NCBI RefSeq assembly: GCF_021730395.1
Contig: NC_069363.1
Location: 46,119,001 to 46,183,000, forward strand
Direction of reading: 5' to 3'
DNA length: 64,000 nucleotides
Origin: Mercenaria mercenaria
Lineage: Eukaryota; Mollusca; Bivalvia; Venerida; Veneridae
Part shown: positions 46,688-58,951 of the stretch, piece by piece
Layout: each line of letters begins with the position of its first letter
Numbering within the stretch: position 1 is the stretch's first letter
Position numbers and translations under genes: made by a program
The notes under the pieces: model-generated
Databases searched by the model: none
Seen by the model: the letters and a program-made list of their open reading frames with translations, nothing else
Told to the model about the DNA's origin: nothing

Positions 46688-47865
46688 GAGCTATTTATAA
46701 ACATATCCCAATGTCCTGCAGTTACTGAAACATTAGGCATTTTAATTCGTTAATTTGAGACTGCGTCAGAAATTTTGACTCGGTGTCATGGAGAGATTTT
46801 TCTCTTATACATACTTCATGATAACAAGAGGCGCGAGGCAGTATAAAAGAGATAGTCGAAATAATCCGACGTATACACTTTGTTTTACATTGTGACGGTC
46901 AAAATGTGGCATTAAAAAGCAGCCACTCAGCGACAGTATAAAAAGCTTTCTAAAGAGATAGATAAATTAACTGGTCTAGGATTTCGTATGTTCTGTAAAA
47001 TTATAGACTGAAAACTCTTTGAATTCATGGATTGTCCATATATGCACTAAAGATATTTTAAAAGGAAGAAATCCTAGACCTGTTTCGCAGACGTTCTGTT
47101 AATACAGACATTTAATAAATGTAAAGGATTTTACAGTCTATAAATTTACAGACTGGGTATCTGAAATCTGTTTTAATTACAATTTAAATAAAAACCACAG
47201 GTTAAACCTATTTTCCTTAATTTTGCATGGATAAATGATTTTTTTTTTTTTTGCATTTTTAACACTCAGAATTTTCAGAAATTTATGAAAAAAATAGTGA
47301 TTGATCTGTTTGAAATTTTTCTATTTGTTTTTTTCTATGCATGATATAACTGGAAGGTTTCTTTTAAGGTTTTTCTGCAAGATTGACAGCATCTAATTGC
47401 ATATTTTGTGCTACATTTATTTGAAAATGTCCCTAGTTTTTAACAGCTGCTTGACCTCCCAGTTATGATAGAAATTGATTGTTGAATGTTGGGAGTATTT
47501 CCGTAGATGTAGATATAGATTTATATAGATAATACGCACCCATTCAAAAAAAAAATGAAAACGTAATTTTAGTCCCATTCAAATACATAGTACTTTCACT
47601 TTTAAAAACAGTGTATAATTTCCAATCTGCACACTTTCCTGGCTTAAAAATAATATAGTATTTAAGATACCATCTATGACTACAATTTAGGTATACATGT
47701 ACTGTAAGGCCGCCTGAAAAAAATGTTTCCAGTAACATGCTGAACAAAAATAGGTATAGGTTAGGTCAGTAATTTTTTTTTTTTTTTTTTTTTTTTGGTT
47801 TTTATTATTAAGTGGGACCTTTTGGAAGGTATTTATGTGTATTTAGGTATATTTATGGCTACTGG
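46688..47865. other. nothing recognised
   Basis: AT-rich with a long T run at about 47770-47795. The minus frame 47544-47747 has no domain. Confidence 0.4.
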
Positions 47866-47873
47866 GCCCCTGC

Positions 47874-48202
47874 TAGGGGTGTAACAATATGCTAGTCTCA
47901 CGATACACTATGTATCATGATACAGATGCAACGATATGGTACATATCGCGATACGAATTGGGTACCGTAAGTAAGCATTCATGTGACAAAATGAAAAATA
48001 ATCAATGTCTCTACTCTTCGAAAGTACTTGAAATTTTGCTTTAAAGTTTAGTTACTATCTTTAACACTGATTGTATGAAAAATATCATTCAATATTTCTA
48101 GTTTTAACTTATCATTTCTGTATTGTAACTATCATACGATATGCGTATCGCCAAACTGGTGTATCATGATAAAATGAATTTCGATATATCGTTACACCCT
48201 TA
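47874..48202. mobile_element. hAT-like MITE, 329 bp, 8-bp target duplication
   Basis: The left TIR is TAGGGGTGTAACAATAT and the right, reversed, TAAGGGTGTAACGATAT. They are flanked by GCCCCTGC (47866-47873) and GCCCCTGT (48203-48210), an 8-bp duplication with one change. The interior is rich in ATCATGATAC-type motifs. These ends and 8 bp duplications fit the hAT group. Confidence 0.85.
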
Positions 48203-48242
48203 GCCCCTGTTGATTTATCCCTGAGTAAGTTGATTTCTTTCT

Positions 48243-48415
48243 GACATCACTGACCATGTTTAAAGTATAAAAAATGCAGTTTTTCAACTTCTTGAGAAAA
48301 CATTTGAAAAAAAAAACTTCTCCGAGGCAATGAAAAAGAATTAGGGTCCGGCCAAAAATTTAGGGTAAGTCGGGATACCTGAAACAAACTTTATTTTCTA
48401 CCTAATTTGTATATA
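48243..48415 (+). repeat. interspersed repeat shared with 10.27 kb
   Basis: ACATCACTGACCATGTTTAA and the following GAGAAAACA and GGCCAAAAATTTAGGG blocks match the stretch at 10270-10435. Confidence 0.65.
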
Positions 48416-48653
48416 TTTGTGACAATGCTTGTTTTAAATATTAAAAGAGTATTTTAATTAATATTTTTGAGGGAATTTCAGCAGGCTCAATGAAGAAAGG
48501 TGATACCTCGGCATATATGCAGAATTGAAAACTTAAATGATTACTGAAATCCCCATTACCATTTTTTCACATTTTAATACTCCCTTTCAGCTTTAAAAAC
48601 CAGAAATTGAACATTTATCTTAAGTGATATGGCTAGGATATTGCAGTTCCACT

Positions 48654-48754
48654 GGCCAGATAGCTCAATTGGCACAGCAACCCAAAATTGAGGAAATTAT
48701 ATATGGTAATTTGTGTTTTGGGGAGGTTCCAGGTTCGAATTCTGCTCTGGCTGT
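48654..48754 (+). other. tRNA-like sequence with enlarged anticodon arm
   Basis: GGCCAGA at the start pairs with TCTGGCT at the end (one G-T), TAGCTCAATTGG gives an A box and GGTTCGAATTC a B box. Between them CCCAAAA pairs with TTTTGGG, but the intervening loop is about 31 bp where a tRNA has 7. It may be a decayed tRNA or SINE head with an insertion, or conceivably an intron-bearing tRNA, which I think unlikely because the T stem has a mismatch. Confidence 0.5.
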
Positions 48755-48929
48755 GCAAACAGTCGCGTTGTGAAGTTAACTTTTTCCAGTTTTTATAGAA
48801 GATCTACAGATAAAATATGAAAATGTATTTTATTTATTTATATTGCTGTAATACAGTATTTACTTTGAAATAAATTTATTATCCACTATTTTGTTTACTC
48901 TTGGGGGCATATTTGTACTCCATGACTTT

Positions 48930-49425
48930 TAGCTCTGGTGATCACTCGATGCCCAGCCTCTGTCGTCTGTCTGTCAACATTTAGCTTGTGTATGCGATAG
49001 AGGCTGTATTTTTCAACTGATCTTCATGAAATTTTATCAGAATGATAGCCTTGATAGAATGTAGGCCAAGTTTGAATATGGGTCATCTGGGGTCAAAAAC
49101 TAGGACACTAGTTCAAATCAAAGAAAAGCCTTGTGTATGCGATAGAGGCTGTACATGTATTTTTCAATTGATCTATTCATAAAATTATGTCAGAATGATT
49201 GCCTTCATAAAATCTAGGTCAAATTTGAATATGGGTCATCTAGGGTCAAAGGTCATATCTAAGAAAATACTTGTTTAAACTCAAGAGACCACATTTTTGG
49301 TCCAATCTTAATTAAAATTGGCCAGAATATTTGTTTCCATGAAATCACTAGGTCAAACATGTTTACACCGTTATGGTGTGATTCTCAGGTGAGCAACCTA
49401 GGGCCATCTTGGCCCTCTTGTTTTT
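48930..49425 (+). repeat. interspersed repeat with two internal units
   Basis: TTGTGTATGCGATAGAGGCTG occurs at about 48986 and 49131, and TTTGAATATGGGTCATCT at 49071 and 49217. The segment closes TCAGGTGAGCAACCTAGGGCC ATCTTGGCCCTCTTG, an end I recall as frequent in bivalves. Confidence 0.75.
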
Positions 49426-49579
49426 AATTTTCTCAGGTGATCTTAGATGAGTAGCAGTGTGCATTATTTAGAGATCTAGCTTCAACAACTGAAGTTTCTG
49501 GTTGTTCTATTTTATTCTCTATCATTCCACTTTCACTATCATCTTTTGTGCCATATCTATGAAACACCCGCTTCTATTG

Positions 49580-50075
49580 CACGGGGGAGGAACTGTTACA
49601 CGAAACTCGGTTGTGGAGGATATCATGTTACAGATTTAGGATGCTACTGTTACAGTATTCCTGGATAACGTTACAGCATTCGGAGAATAAAAATCACTGT
49701 CGGTGTTTTGTTTGCCAAAAAAAAATAGTAAATATTTATCTCTTTTTTGCAAAAGTAAAAATTGTTTCTCTAGATAAATGGTATGTACGTCTGCTGAGAC
49801 ATGGTTTAACACGTGAAACCCAGTATATTGATGTCTATCAAGCGTTTAATGACAAAATCCGGAATTTTGATAGAAAATTATCTAAAAGAAGTTGATTAAA
49901 ATATGTTTCAACCATATTTTATGCTCATTTGCATCGATAAAGACCCTCTTTAGGCATGCAGTTATAATACGAGGTAGAAAAATCAACGTGGGTCTAATTT
50001 TCCGTGGTTTTATAGAATGTTACAGTTGTGGGGTGCTTCTTCTGGATGTGTTACAGATTTAGGATGATACTTTTT
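49580..50075 (+). repeat. left arm of the long-TIR element
   Basis: Reverse-complement matches run continuously to the right arm: GGTTGTGGAGGATATCATG, CAGTATT-CTGGATAACGTTACAGCATTCGGAG, ATTGATGTC-ATCAAGCG, and CGTGGTTTTATAG at 50003-50015, then TTACAGTTGTGGGGTGC. The frame at 49611-49895 lies in it and is not a gene. Confidence 0.9.
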
Positions 50076-51384
50076 GGAATACATTTTGACAATATATAAT
50101 ACCAGGATAGCAAATAAAATTTAGATATCATGAATTATGCGGGATTATTTTGTAAGATGTAACAAATATATTATACCAAGTGCATTTTTTCTAATTTCAA
50201 AATTCTAAACCTGATTCAACAGCTATATATAATAAAATGATATATAAACATTTTCAATGGAAAGCTAGTGTTCTATATCTAATGTATATGATACCATAAT
50301 CACCAATTCGCATTGAATCGTTGTTTGCACTTTAATAAGCTTTCATAGATAGTACCTGTTTATGCTACATGTATTAAGCTAGCAAACAATGTGTCCTAGC
50401 TTCAGAAGAGTTTGGCAATGCGTGTCTTTATCAACGATTTCAATTACTAATAAGCTTGAAAGAAAATATCCTCTCGGAATCGGTAATAGTGATTTAAGAA
50501 ATTAATTGGCTTTTCTCACGACAACTCGCACATGTGCAATAAAACTTCATTTCAAATAACAAAAGATTCTTTTTTGTTAAACATGTATACGTGTTTACTG
50601 TTGGAACAACCATCGAATCATAGTCTGCTTGCAGGGGCGTAGCTGCCTGCAAGCAGATATGCATCTGCGCAATGAAGATTTGGCAAGCATGCACAATCAA
50701 ATAGGCTAATCTGAAGCATTGAATCATTTAACAGAGGATTTTATACGCAATTCATAGCTAAACTGGATATTGTTTCAGGATTTTCATCTAAAGGTATATG
50801 CGTCTTTGTCTTTGTGTGTATGACGGCGGCATGGGCTTTTCAGGACTGTGCGCCATTAGAAGGCAGGTCTCAGGACTGTAGGCATTGCGTAAACGCGAGC
50901 ACGAGCTGCGTAAACGCGAGCACGAGCACATTAAATTCGGGTTGTTCAAAAATTAGGAGTTACCTTATAAACATAGTAACTCACTCTCTTTTTAGATTTG
51001 AACGAAAGTAATTAATCTATGTGAATATAAATAAATACACACTTAAAACATTTTTCGATTTCGCTCCGCGATATCTTTGGTGATTTATTTAGAGGTTATG
51101 GAAAAACATTTAACAACCGATGTATTTAGAGATTGTTCAAACGATCGGTCAATTTGCATGGAAAAGGGATGGGAGATTTGCTCTGCATAACTTGTATCAT
51201 CAACTGTTCATCATATGTGATTCTTGACATATCACAACCGACATCTTCTCCCGTTAGGTGGACTTTCCTGTGTTTTTAAACGTCGTTACAGCAACGCCAC
51301 TCTAATACATATCTGACTGCCTCAAATGACGAAATAAATGTTGATTAGCAGTATTTACATCTAACAACAGAATCCTGAAGAAGG

Positions 51385-51470
51385 AAAAAGTATCATCCTA
51401 AATCTGTACCACATTCAAAAGCAGCACCCCACAACTGTAACATATCCGGCTAAACTGCAACATTCTATAA
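51385..51470 (-). repeat. inner piece of the right arm
   Basis: GTATCATCCTAAATCTGTA and GCACCCCACAACTGTAACAT mirror 50018-50075. It ends CATTCTATAA, exactly where the LINE begins; the arm resumes after the LINE at 58066. Confidence 0.9.
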
Positions 51471-51657
51471 TATCTTGGCCACTTCCAATGAGATTAAATA
51501 TGGCGGACAATGGAAGTCGAGTTTTGTTTACGTTTTTGAAAGTATTGAAATTTAGGTGAAATTTAAGACTTTTTAAACTTTGATCGTGCAGAAAGGTGGA
51601 CTATTGCTTTTTGCATGTATTTATTGGTATAAATTGTGAGAAATATTGACAGTAAGG

Positions 51658-53477
51658 ATGGCAGAAAACAATTATGCTGTACAGACAATGAATAGGTTCG
51701 AAATTTTACAAGAGCGCCAAAATGTAAATGCGAGTTCGATGTTGAATCTAGACTGTCTGATGTTGATACGAGATCTACAGAGATTTCAAATCAAGATTTT
51801 ATGAAATGTTCGATTGATGGAAAATTGGCATACATGTTTGAGGAATTACGATGTATTAGACACGAGCAAGTGAGATGTAGTCGCGGGTTGGAGAACTTTG
51901 AAAAATCGCTCAGTGATATGAACCATAAAGTCACGCAGGTAGCCGGTATTACCAATTGTCAAACAGAATGCTTAAAGACATTAATATACAGGTCAATTGA
52001 TAGTGAAGCTAGATCTCGTAGGAATAATCTTATTTTTAGAGGATTCGCAGAGAACAGGGGAGAGAACTGTTTTGGTCTTGTTCGTGATTTCTTGGCTAAC
52101 CATCTAGATTTAGATCCTACCTGATTCTACCTTACCCGTGCTCACAGACTTGGGAGGCCTGACCCTAACAAAGATATCCAGAGAAGACCCATCATTGTGA
52201 ATTTCAGGGATTTCCCTGATTGCGTAGAAATAATGGGTAAAGTGACATTGCTAAGAGGAACCGTATTTTCGGTGGACTATGACGTTCCGATTGAGATACA
52301 GCAAGCACGGTCACGTTTATGGCCCCTGTATAAGGATCTCAAAAGACAATACCCCAGATCCAAAATTCACATTGTGTACCCGGCGAAGTTAGTGAAAGAT
52401 GGACGACTCGTAAAAGATGAGTTGCCTGAATGGAACAAGTACGCGAACTCCAACAGAATAGACTTAATAAAAAAGATCGAGGGCTTGTTCGGGTCTAACA
52501 GTGCAAATCAAGATGAAAACATAATCATTAACTTATCAGAGACATATAATCACTTACCCCAAACCTCCAGTGCCAGTCCTAGTGTACAGACAAATGTATG
52601 TCCCATGGAAATAACCACAGCACCCAGTGCCCCAGTTCAGGCCCAACAGTATGCAACACAGAGTCCCCCTCAAAATGTTCCACTGAATGCCCCTCCAAAT
52701 GTCCCACAAAATGTGCCCATGTTTAATCCTTTCATACATCCTAACACTATGATCCCAGTGATGAACAATGAACTTTTGCAACAACAGATGGCAGCGTTCG
52801 CAAGTTTGGCACAGAATGTTACTCCAATAGCACCAATGCAGTCTATCCCAGTTATTGTAAGCGCCTCACGTTTAGTCCCACACCAGTCCGCCCCCTCAGC
52901 AAACACTAAATATGGTCCTGACCCTGTCATTCCTACACCATCTAGTCAAACGCAGAATAGCATACCAGACACAAGTGCAAATATTATAAAACCGAGTAAA
53001 CTGTCAGTACCTCCTTCAATCCCCCATAGTACTGCAACAGAACGGGAGAGTGCTATACGTGTGAATATCCTGAAAGATGCTAGTTCTGAAGAAACATTTG
53101 TAAAATCCATTGATGACAGTAGTGAAACCTCGTGTAAAACAGTTACACATGTATCTCCAGTGCGGGGGCGTTCTAGATCTGTACGTAAGACGATACGGTC
53201 TGATAATCGCTCACTATCATCGAAGCCGTATAGACGAAAGCAAAGTGACAGTAATACACGCGACAAAAACCGGGTTTTACCCAGTGCTAAAAATAGACAA
53301 TCTTTACCTGTCGGTCACTCAGAGCGTGACGGTCATGTGAACGAGCAGTCAGTCACCGACGGATCGTCACCTATGGAGGGCAATGCGGGACAAGAGGGTA
53401 CCGCTGAGATGTGCGCTACTGAACGTACAGGGACTAGTGACAAAAAGGACAAACAAACTATCATCTCCAGAACTTAA
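51658..53477 (+). pseudogene. LINE ORF1 (RNA-binding, L1-ORF1-like), broken
   Basis: The likely start is MAENNYAVQTMNRFEIL at 51658. The frame moves near 51735-51745, after which V-E-S-R-L-S-D-V-D-T-R and MKCSIDGKL follow in the frame of 51801. A TGA at 52122-52124 interrupts an otherwise continuous frame: NLIFRGF before it and RAHRLGRPDP after it form one L1-ORF1-type RRM (N-L-I-x-R-G...R-A-H-R-L-G...R-P-I-I-V-x-F). A C-terminal half rich in Pro, Gln, Ser and basic residues follows. ORF1 overlaps the start of ORF2 by 95 bp. Confidence 0.88.
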
Positions 53478-56400
53478 ACGTGTTTTTGATACGCATGATA
53501 TAGTGTTATTGACCGAATCTTGGGGAAATGATTTTACAAATTTTGATGTTGAAAATTTTGTGTATTTTGCTGTACATAGAACTGAAAATAAATCGACTGC
53601 CAAAAGGTCATCTGGTGGTGTAATACTGTATATCAGAAACTCATTTGTCTCTTCAGATACATTAGTTTTTTCAAGTTACGATGATATATTATGTATAAAA
53701 ATTACTAAAGAGAAGCTTGGTTTAGAAACCGATTTATTTGTATGTCTATGCTATGTCATACCTGAAAATAGTACCAGACAATCTGTTGTGGACTCGCATA
53801 CTTTTGATAGGCTATTAGATAAAATCACAGAATTAGACTCTAGCTCTGAAAATGGTATAAATTTTCTTCTCTGTGGAGATCTAAACTCACGTGTATCAGA
53901 GAGTGCAGATTTCGTTGTAGATGATACTGTATCAAATGTTGATGTATTGCCAGACGATTATTGTTCAGATAAATACTTGAAACGGGTATCGCAAGATAAA
54001 GGTCATTTAAATGGAAATGGTTTATTATTGTTAGATTTGTGCAAACAAACTGGGCTCAGAATTATGAATGGACGCTTACAAAATGATGAAAACATTGGAA
54101 AATTTACATTTGTTGGATCCACGGGTTCTTCTGTTGTGGATTATGTTATAAGCACACCTAACATATTTGATTTTGTTGAATATTTTAATGTTGACGATCC
54201 AAATATTTTATCTGACCATTGTATGATTGATTTCACCTTTTGCTTTAATAAACCTATTCGTAAACAAGATATTGTAAACAACGAAAAGAGTTACGACAAA
54301 GTAAACGTTAAATACTCGTGGAACAAAGATAAAACACTCGTATTAAAGATATGCTAGAACAAAATTGTACTAAAAATAAACTAGATGATTTTAAGGCAAA
54401 TGTTAGTAATGCAAAATGTAACTCAGATATTGATAATTGTATTGACCAATTTAGTAGCATACTCGACGGTGTAGCCACGCCTTTGTTTAAACGCAATATT
54501 ACCAATGCCAATAATAATTTTTATTCTGTACATAATGATAACAAATGGTATACCACCGAATGTGATGATAAGAGAAAAATGTTTTATAATGCATTGAACT
54601 GGTTTAGACAAGATAAGACAGAAGCAAATAGAGTGAATTTGGTAGCCAAACGTTCTGAGTATAAATGGTGCTTACGTAAGGCTAGATATGACTATGACAA
54701 AAAGAAAACTGATAAACTGATTGAATCTCGATTGCAGAATGCTAAATTATACTGGAAAATGTTAAAAGAGAGTGCAGGAGTTATGAAGTCAAATATACCT
54801 TTAAATGTATTTGAACAATACTTTAAGTCGGTGAATAACCCAGACGACAAATTTTTCACACCTGATGATGATATTTTTCATTTTATAGAACGTTATGAGA
54901 ACAATGAATTTCGTATTATGTTCGATGAACTGAATATGCCTTTTAATATAGACGAACTTCTTAAATCTGTTAACCAACTGAACTCCAATAAAAGTGGAGG
55001 TCCTGACTTGTACCTAAATGAGTTTTTCATTCACGGTAAAAATACTCTTTTGCCGTATATAGTGTTGCTATTCAATAAAATTTTTGAAAATGGATACTTT
55101 CCAGACAGTTGGTCGGAAGGGTTTGTTGTTCCCTTACATAAAAAAGGAACGATAAATGATGTGAACAACTATAGGGGAATTACATTGCTTAGGTTACTTG
55201 GAAAATTATTTACTAGAGTTTTAAATAATCGTTTGTGTACATGGGCCGAACAATATGGAGTTTACATTGAAGCACAGGCTGGTTTTAGGTCAAAGATGGG
55301 TACAGCAGATAATGTTTTTGTTTTACATGGGCTCATAAATCATGTTATAAATACTGGAAAGCAATTATTTTGTGCTTTCATTGACTTTAGTAAAGCATTT
55401 GATTATGTTAATAGAGACTGTTTGTGGTCAAAATTAATCAAGTTAGGTATAAGAGGAAATATTCTGAATATAATGAGAGCAATGTATTCCAGTGTTAAAT
55501 CAAGAGTTAAGTATATGAACCAGTTAAGTGATAGTTTCGAATGTCAATTAGGTGTAAGACAAGGGGAGTGTTTGTCTCCCTTTCTTTTTGCTATGTTTTT
55601 AAATGATATTGAAGATATGTATGCAACCAGTAATTTAGATGGTATTGATGTTGACACTTTTAAAATGTTCTTGATTTTATATGCAGACGATATTGTAATT
55701 TTTGCTAATAGTAGAAATGAGCTTCAAAACAGTCTTAACATGCTATATGATTATTGTAACAAATGGAAATTGTTAGTGAATGCATCCAAAACAAAGATAC
55801 TTATATTTAGAAAAGGTGGTCGCCTACCAACAGATATTAGTTTTCACTATGGTGAACATAACATAGATATTGTTAACCGATTCGTATATCTTGGTGTTGT
55901 TTTTACAACAGCTGGTTGTTTTACAGACGCACAAAATACTCTAGCTGGTCAGGCTTTAAAAGCTATCTTTAAAATGAACAAATATTTATATAAATTCACC
56001 AATATATCTATTAAACATAAGTTAGAATTATTCGATAAGCTTGTGTTGCCTATTCTTAGTTATTGTTCGGAAGTATGGGGTTTTCATCACGGAAAAACGT
56101 GAGAGTACACTTACAATTCTGCAAACGATTGTTAGGTGTTAAGAAAACTGCTCAAAATGATTTTGTTTATGGTGAATTAGGCAGAATGCCTCTACAAAAC
56201 TTAAGATATTTTAATATAATTAAATTCTGGATCAAGATATTACATACATCTGATCATAAATATATCAGAAAAGTTTATAACATGTTATATAATGATGCAT
56301 TGCAAAATCCAAATAGAAAAAAACTGGTGTTTACTGGTAAAAAATCTACTATGTGAGCTTGGTTTTATTGATGCATGGTTGTTCCAAACGGTGGGAAATG

Positions 56401-56885
56401 TTGATATATTTCTATGTAATGTTAAACAAAGAATTAAAGACCAATTCGTCCAAAATTGGCAAGGTAGATTGAATGAGTCGTCTAGAGCACTCTTCTATAG
56501 ACATATTGCTAATTTTCAATTTCAACCATACTTACGTTCAGTTGTCATTAAGAAATTTTGTGTTAGTATGTCACGCTTACGTATGTCATCACATAGATTA
56601 TCTATTGAAACTGGCAGATGGAATCAGCCAAGTATACCTGTTAATGATCGTAAATGTTCAGAGTGTGATGCTTTAGAGGATGAATATCATTTTGTGATAC
56701 AATGTAGATTATACAATGATTTAAGGAGACAATTAATACCACCTTATTACTGGAGTTCTCCCAATATGTACAAGTTCATAGAACTGATAAATTCAGAAAA
56801 TGCAAGAACGGTTAAGCGTCTAGCGTGTTACATAGAAAAGGCATTTAAAATCAGATCGAATGCATCATACAATGCCAGACAATAA
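53383..56885 (+). pseudogene. LINE ORF2 (endonuclease and reverse transcriptase), broken
   Basis: The start is MRDKRVPLRCALLNVQGL. The endonuclease shows LTESWG (about 53512), GDLNSR (about 53876) and LSDHCMIDF (about 54209). The RT shows FIDFSKAFDYVN (about 55378), GVRQGECLSPFLF (about 55551) and YADDIVIF (about 55680). The C-terminal Cys/His block CSECDALEDEYHFVIQC is at about 56657-56707. Frames change near 54345, 56095 and 56335; apart from these shifts the sequence is coherent, which suggests a fairly young insertion. Confidence 0.93.
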
Positions 56886-58071
56886 TAATAAAATGTTGAC
56901 ATATATCACTGATGTATAGACTTATAAGGCTAGTTGAATGATATGTGCATTCCAAATATCTTGACAGAGCTTTAAATTATCAGTACATCGTATACATTTT
57001 TATTACACATTTTGGTTTGGTGCGTACCGTTTTTATTGTATATAAATGGAAATTACCATTAATACCTTATTTATCCCAGTACATTACGTTATAACAAGTG
57101 ATGCAATATCATAAAATTATATATGTCATACAGCAAACTATGCAGCAATATAGTACATGATATTAGGGCTCGATTACATGCTGATCTATTTGTAACTTAG
57201 TTTTAAGTATTAATGTCCCATGCATGTTTCCGTATATGTGTAGGGGAAGCTTCTATACAACAACCATGTGATCGCAATCCACTTGTCAACCTTGTCAACT
57301 TTTTTTTCGGACAAGATAGACATTAAAGTGGACACCGACACATTATTCTTATCAATATCTTAGTATATTTAAATAGCAAATGTTCCAAAACATTATGATG
57401 CTCCAGTGGTCAACCTTGAGCTATCCAAGGAAGACAACAGTGGATGCACAATTTCATCGCTATTTATTAATGGGAATGACATTTATAATGCTAAAGTTTC
57501 TTTGTTGTTGTATGAAACCATTTCAAAATTAAATCGGTTGTGTAATTAGATAGATGTATAAAAATGCTATAATATATCCATGTAAGTGTATCATACCGGC
57601 AATGAAAGTAAATATTTTGTTGTACAGGGGAACAGAATTTCAAGTCTCAGTCTGCTCATTCCCTCCCTTTGTATAATAATTGTATCACTTGATTCGCTAT
57701 TAATTTGTGATATTTAGTATGGTCATGTTCTATAAAAAAAATTGCAAGAATAACTATGCACGGTATATATATATATATGTAAACGTATGATTTTATTAGT
57801 AATGACAAGTGCAATTTATAATATGGTTTAAGGGAAACTATACGTTTTCTGTTGAGCTGATTTTTATTAATGACAGTGCTAGCTTTGATATAACTTTCTG
57901 CTATTGTCTTCATTAGCCATTGCTATTTCGTATTTTGGAAATATTATTACAACTTTGTATTATATTGAACACTTCATGTGCAATTGTACGCCATATTATT
58001 ATCATGTAAATGGGGCCTCATGGGTCTTATGACCTTCTGGTTGTTTATAAAATAAACTCTTGAAACTATAA

Positions 58072-58499
58072 AACCACGAAATATTAGATCAACCATAATT
58101 TTTCTACCTCGTTTTATAAGTCCATGCCTGAAGAGGGTTTTAATCAATGCAAATTAGCATGAAATACGGTTGGAATATCTTTTAATCAATTTCTTTTAGA
58201 TATTTTTCTATCAAAATTTCATTTTTTTTCATAAAACGCTTGATTGACATCAATATACTGCGTTTCGCAGGTTAAGCCATGTCTCAACAGACGTGCATAT
58301 CACTGATCTAGAAACACAATTTTTATTTTTGGAAAAAAGAGATAAATCTAAACAACATCTTTGGCAAACAAAATACCGACAGCTATTATTATCCTCCGAA
58401 TGCTGTAACGTTATCCAGAAATACTGTAACAGAAGCATCATAAATCTGTAACATGATATCCTCCACAACCGAGTCTCGTGTAACAGTTCTTCCCCCGTG
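58072..58499 (-). repeat. outer piece of the right arm of the long-TIR element
   Basis: This is the reverse complement of 49580-50010, with moderate divergence (for example AACAAAATACCGACAG against CTGTCGGTGTTTTGTT). The minus-strand frame 58250-58801 starts outside it, in a GTT-rich repeat, and runs through; it has no domain. Confidence 0.9.
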
Positions 58500-58616
58500 T
58501 ATTGGTCATTTTTCAATAAGTCAGTCGTCTTGTAAGCTTTATTGTCGATAGACTGGGTTTGTCGCCGGCTACATACGGATAATGAAAGGGAAAGCTGGAA
58601 GCCATGAACTTCCTGG

Positions 58617-58665
58617 TTGTTGTTGTTGTTGTTGTTGTTTACTTTGTTTGTTTGTTTGTTTTTAT
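58617..58665. repeat. (TTG)n/(TTTG)n microsatellite
   Basis: About seven TTG units, then TTTG units. Confidence 0.93.
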
Positions 58666-58875
58666 TTTGGAAATGTTCGGAGTTTCTCTGATGTAAAATT
58701 GTGACGTGAGCTGGCATCAGTTCCCTTCTTTCTAGCAATGAATATGACAATATTTCTAAAAGATGATTCACTGTTTGTAAATTATATTCTATTGATCTCA
58801 CTTTGTGGGAAGAATACCAGCAGTGAAATTATTGATTGATAATTCTGTAAGATACTTAATCATATTTATCTTTAG

Positions 58876-58951
58876 TTTATTGAGGATATGTTTCCATGAA
58901 GACAGTAGACAGGCTGAGATTCAGGACACGTGTAGGAAACTGCTATACAGG
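58876..58951 (+). other. candidate isolated coding exon, 76 bp
   Basis: TTTATCTTTAG precedes and CTATACAGG-GTAATA follows, a plausible acceptor and donor. In the frame of 58805 the stretch reads LLRICFHEDSRQ then AEIQDTCRKLLYR, mixed charged and hydrophobic like a helical protein segment. No partner exon was found, so this is a weak call. Confidence 0.25.

Larger units (their letters stand above)
51471..58065 (+). mobile_element. LINE, near full length (6.6 kb), broken
   Basis: The element has a 5' UTR (about 51471-51657), ORF1 and ORF2 and a 1.2-kb 3' UTR ending GACCTTCTGGTTGTTTATAA and AATAAACTC. CTATAA lies at both borders (51465-51470 and 58066-58071), a likely target duplication. Reading frames are interrupted by one stop and one shift in ORF1 and three shifts in ORF2, so it cannot move by itself. 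It has an apurinic-type endonuclease, RT and C-terminal Cys/His block; I place it with CR1/L2/Jockey-like LINEs without fixing the clade. Confidence 0.93.
49580..58499. mobile_element. long-TIR DNA element, split by a LINE
   Basis: Without the LINE the element would be about 2.3 kb. It starts CACGGGGGAGGAACTG and ends with the complement, flanked on both sides by TATTG (49575-49579 and 58500-58504), a 5-bp duplication. Each arm is about 500 bp and holds several TTACAG motifs, including TTACAGATTTAGGATG twice. The unique centre (about 50080-51380) carries no recognisable transposase; frames at 50494-50727 (minus) and 50814-51011 (plus) have no domain. CAC ends with a 5-bp duplication resemble Transib/RAG-like elements only superficially, so the superfamily stays open. 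Confidence 0.85.

Noticed and set aside
49580-58499. RAG/Transib-type element
   Set aside because: Only the CAC end and the 5-bp duplication agree; the rest of the terminal motif and any transposase are absent.
58250-58801. 183-codon minus-strand frame
   Set aside because: It runs through a GTT microsatellite and the transposon arm; a shorter version of the same reading is found in the left arm, so it comes from the repeat.
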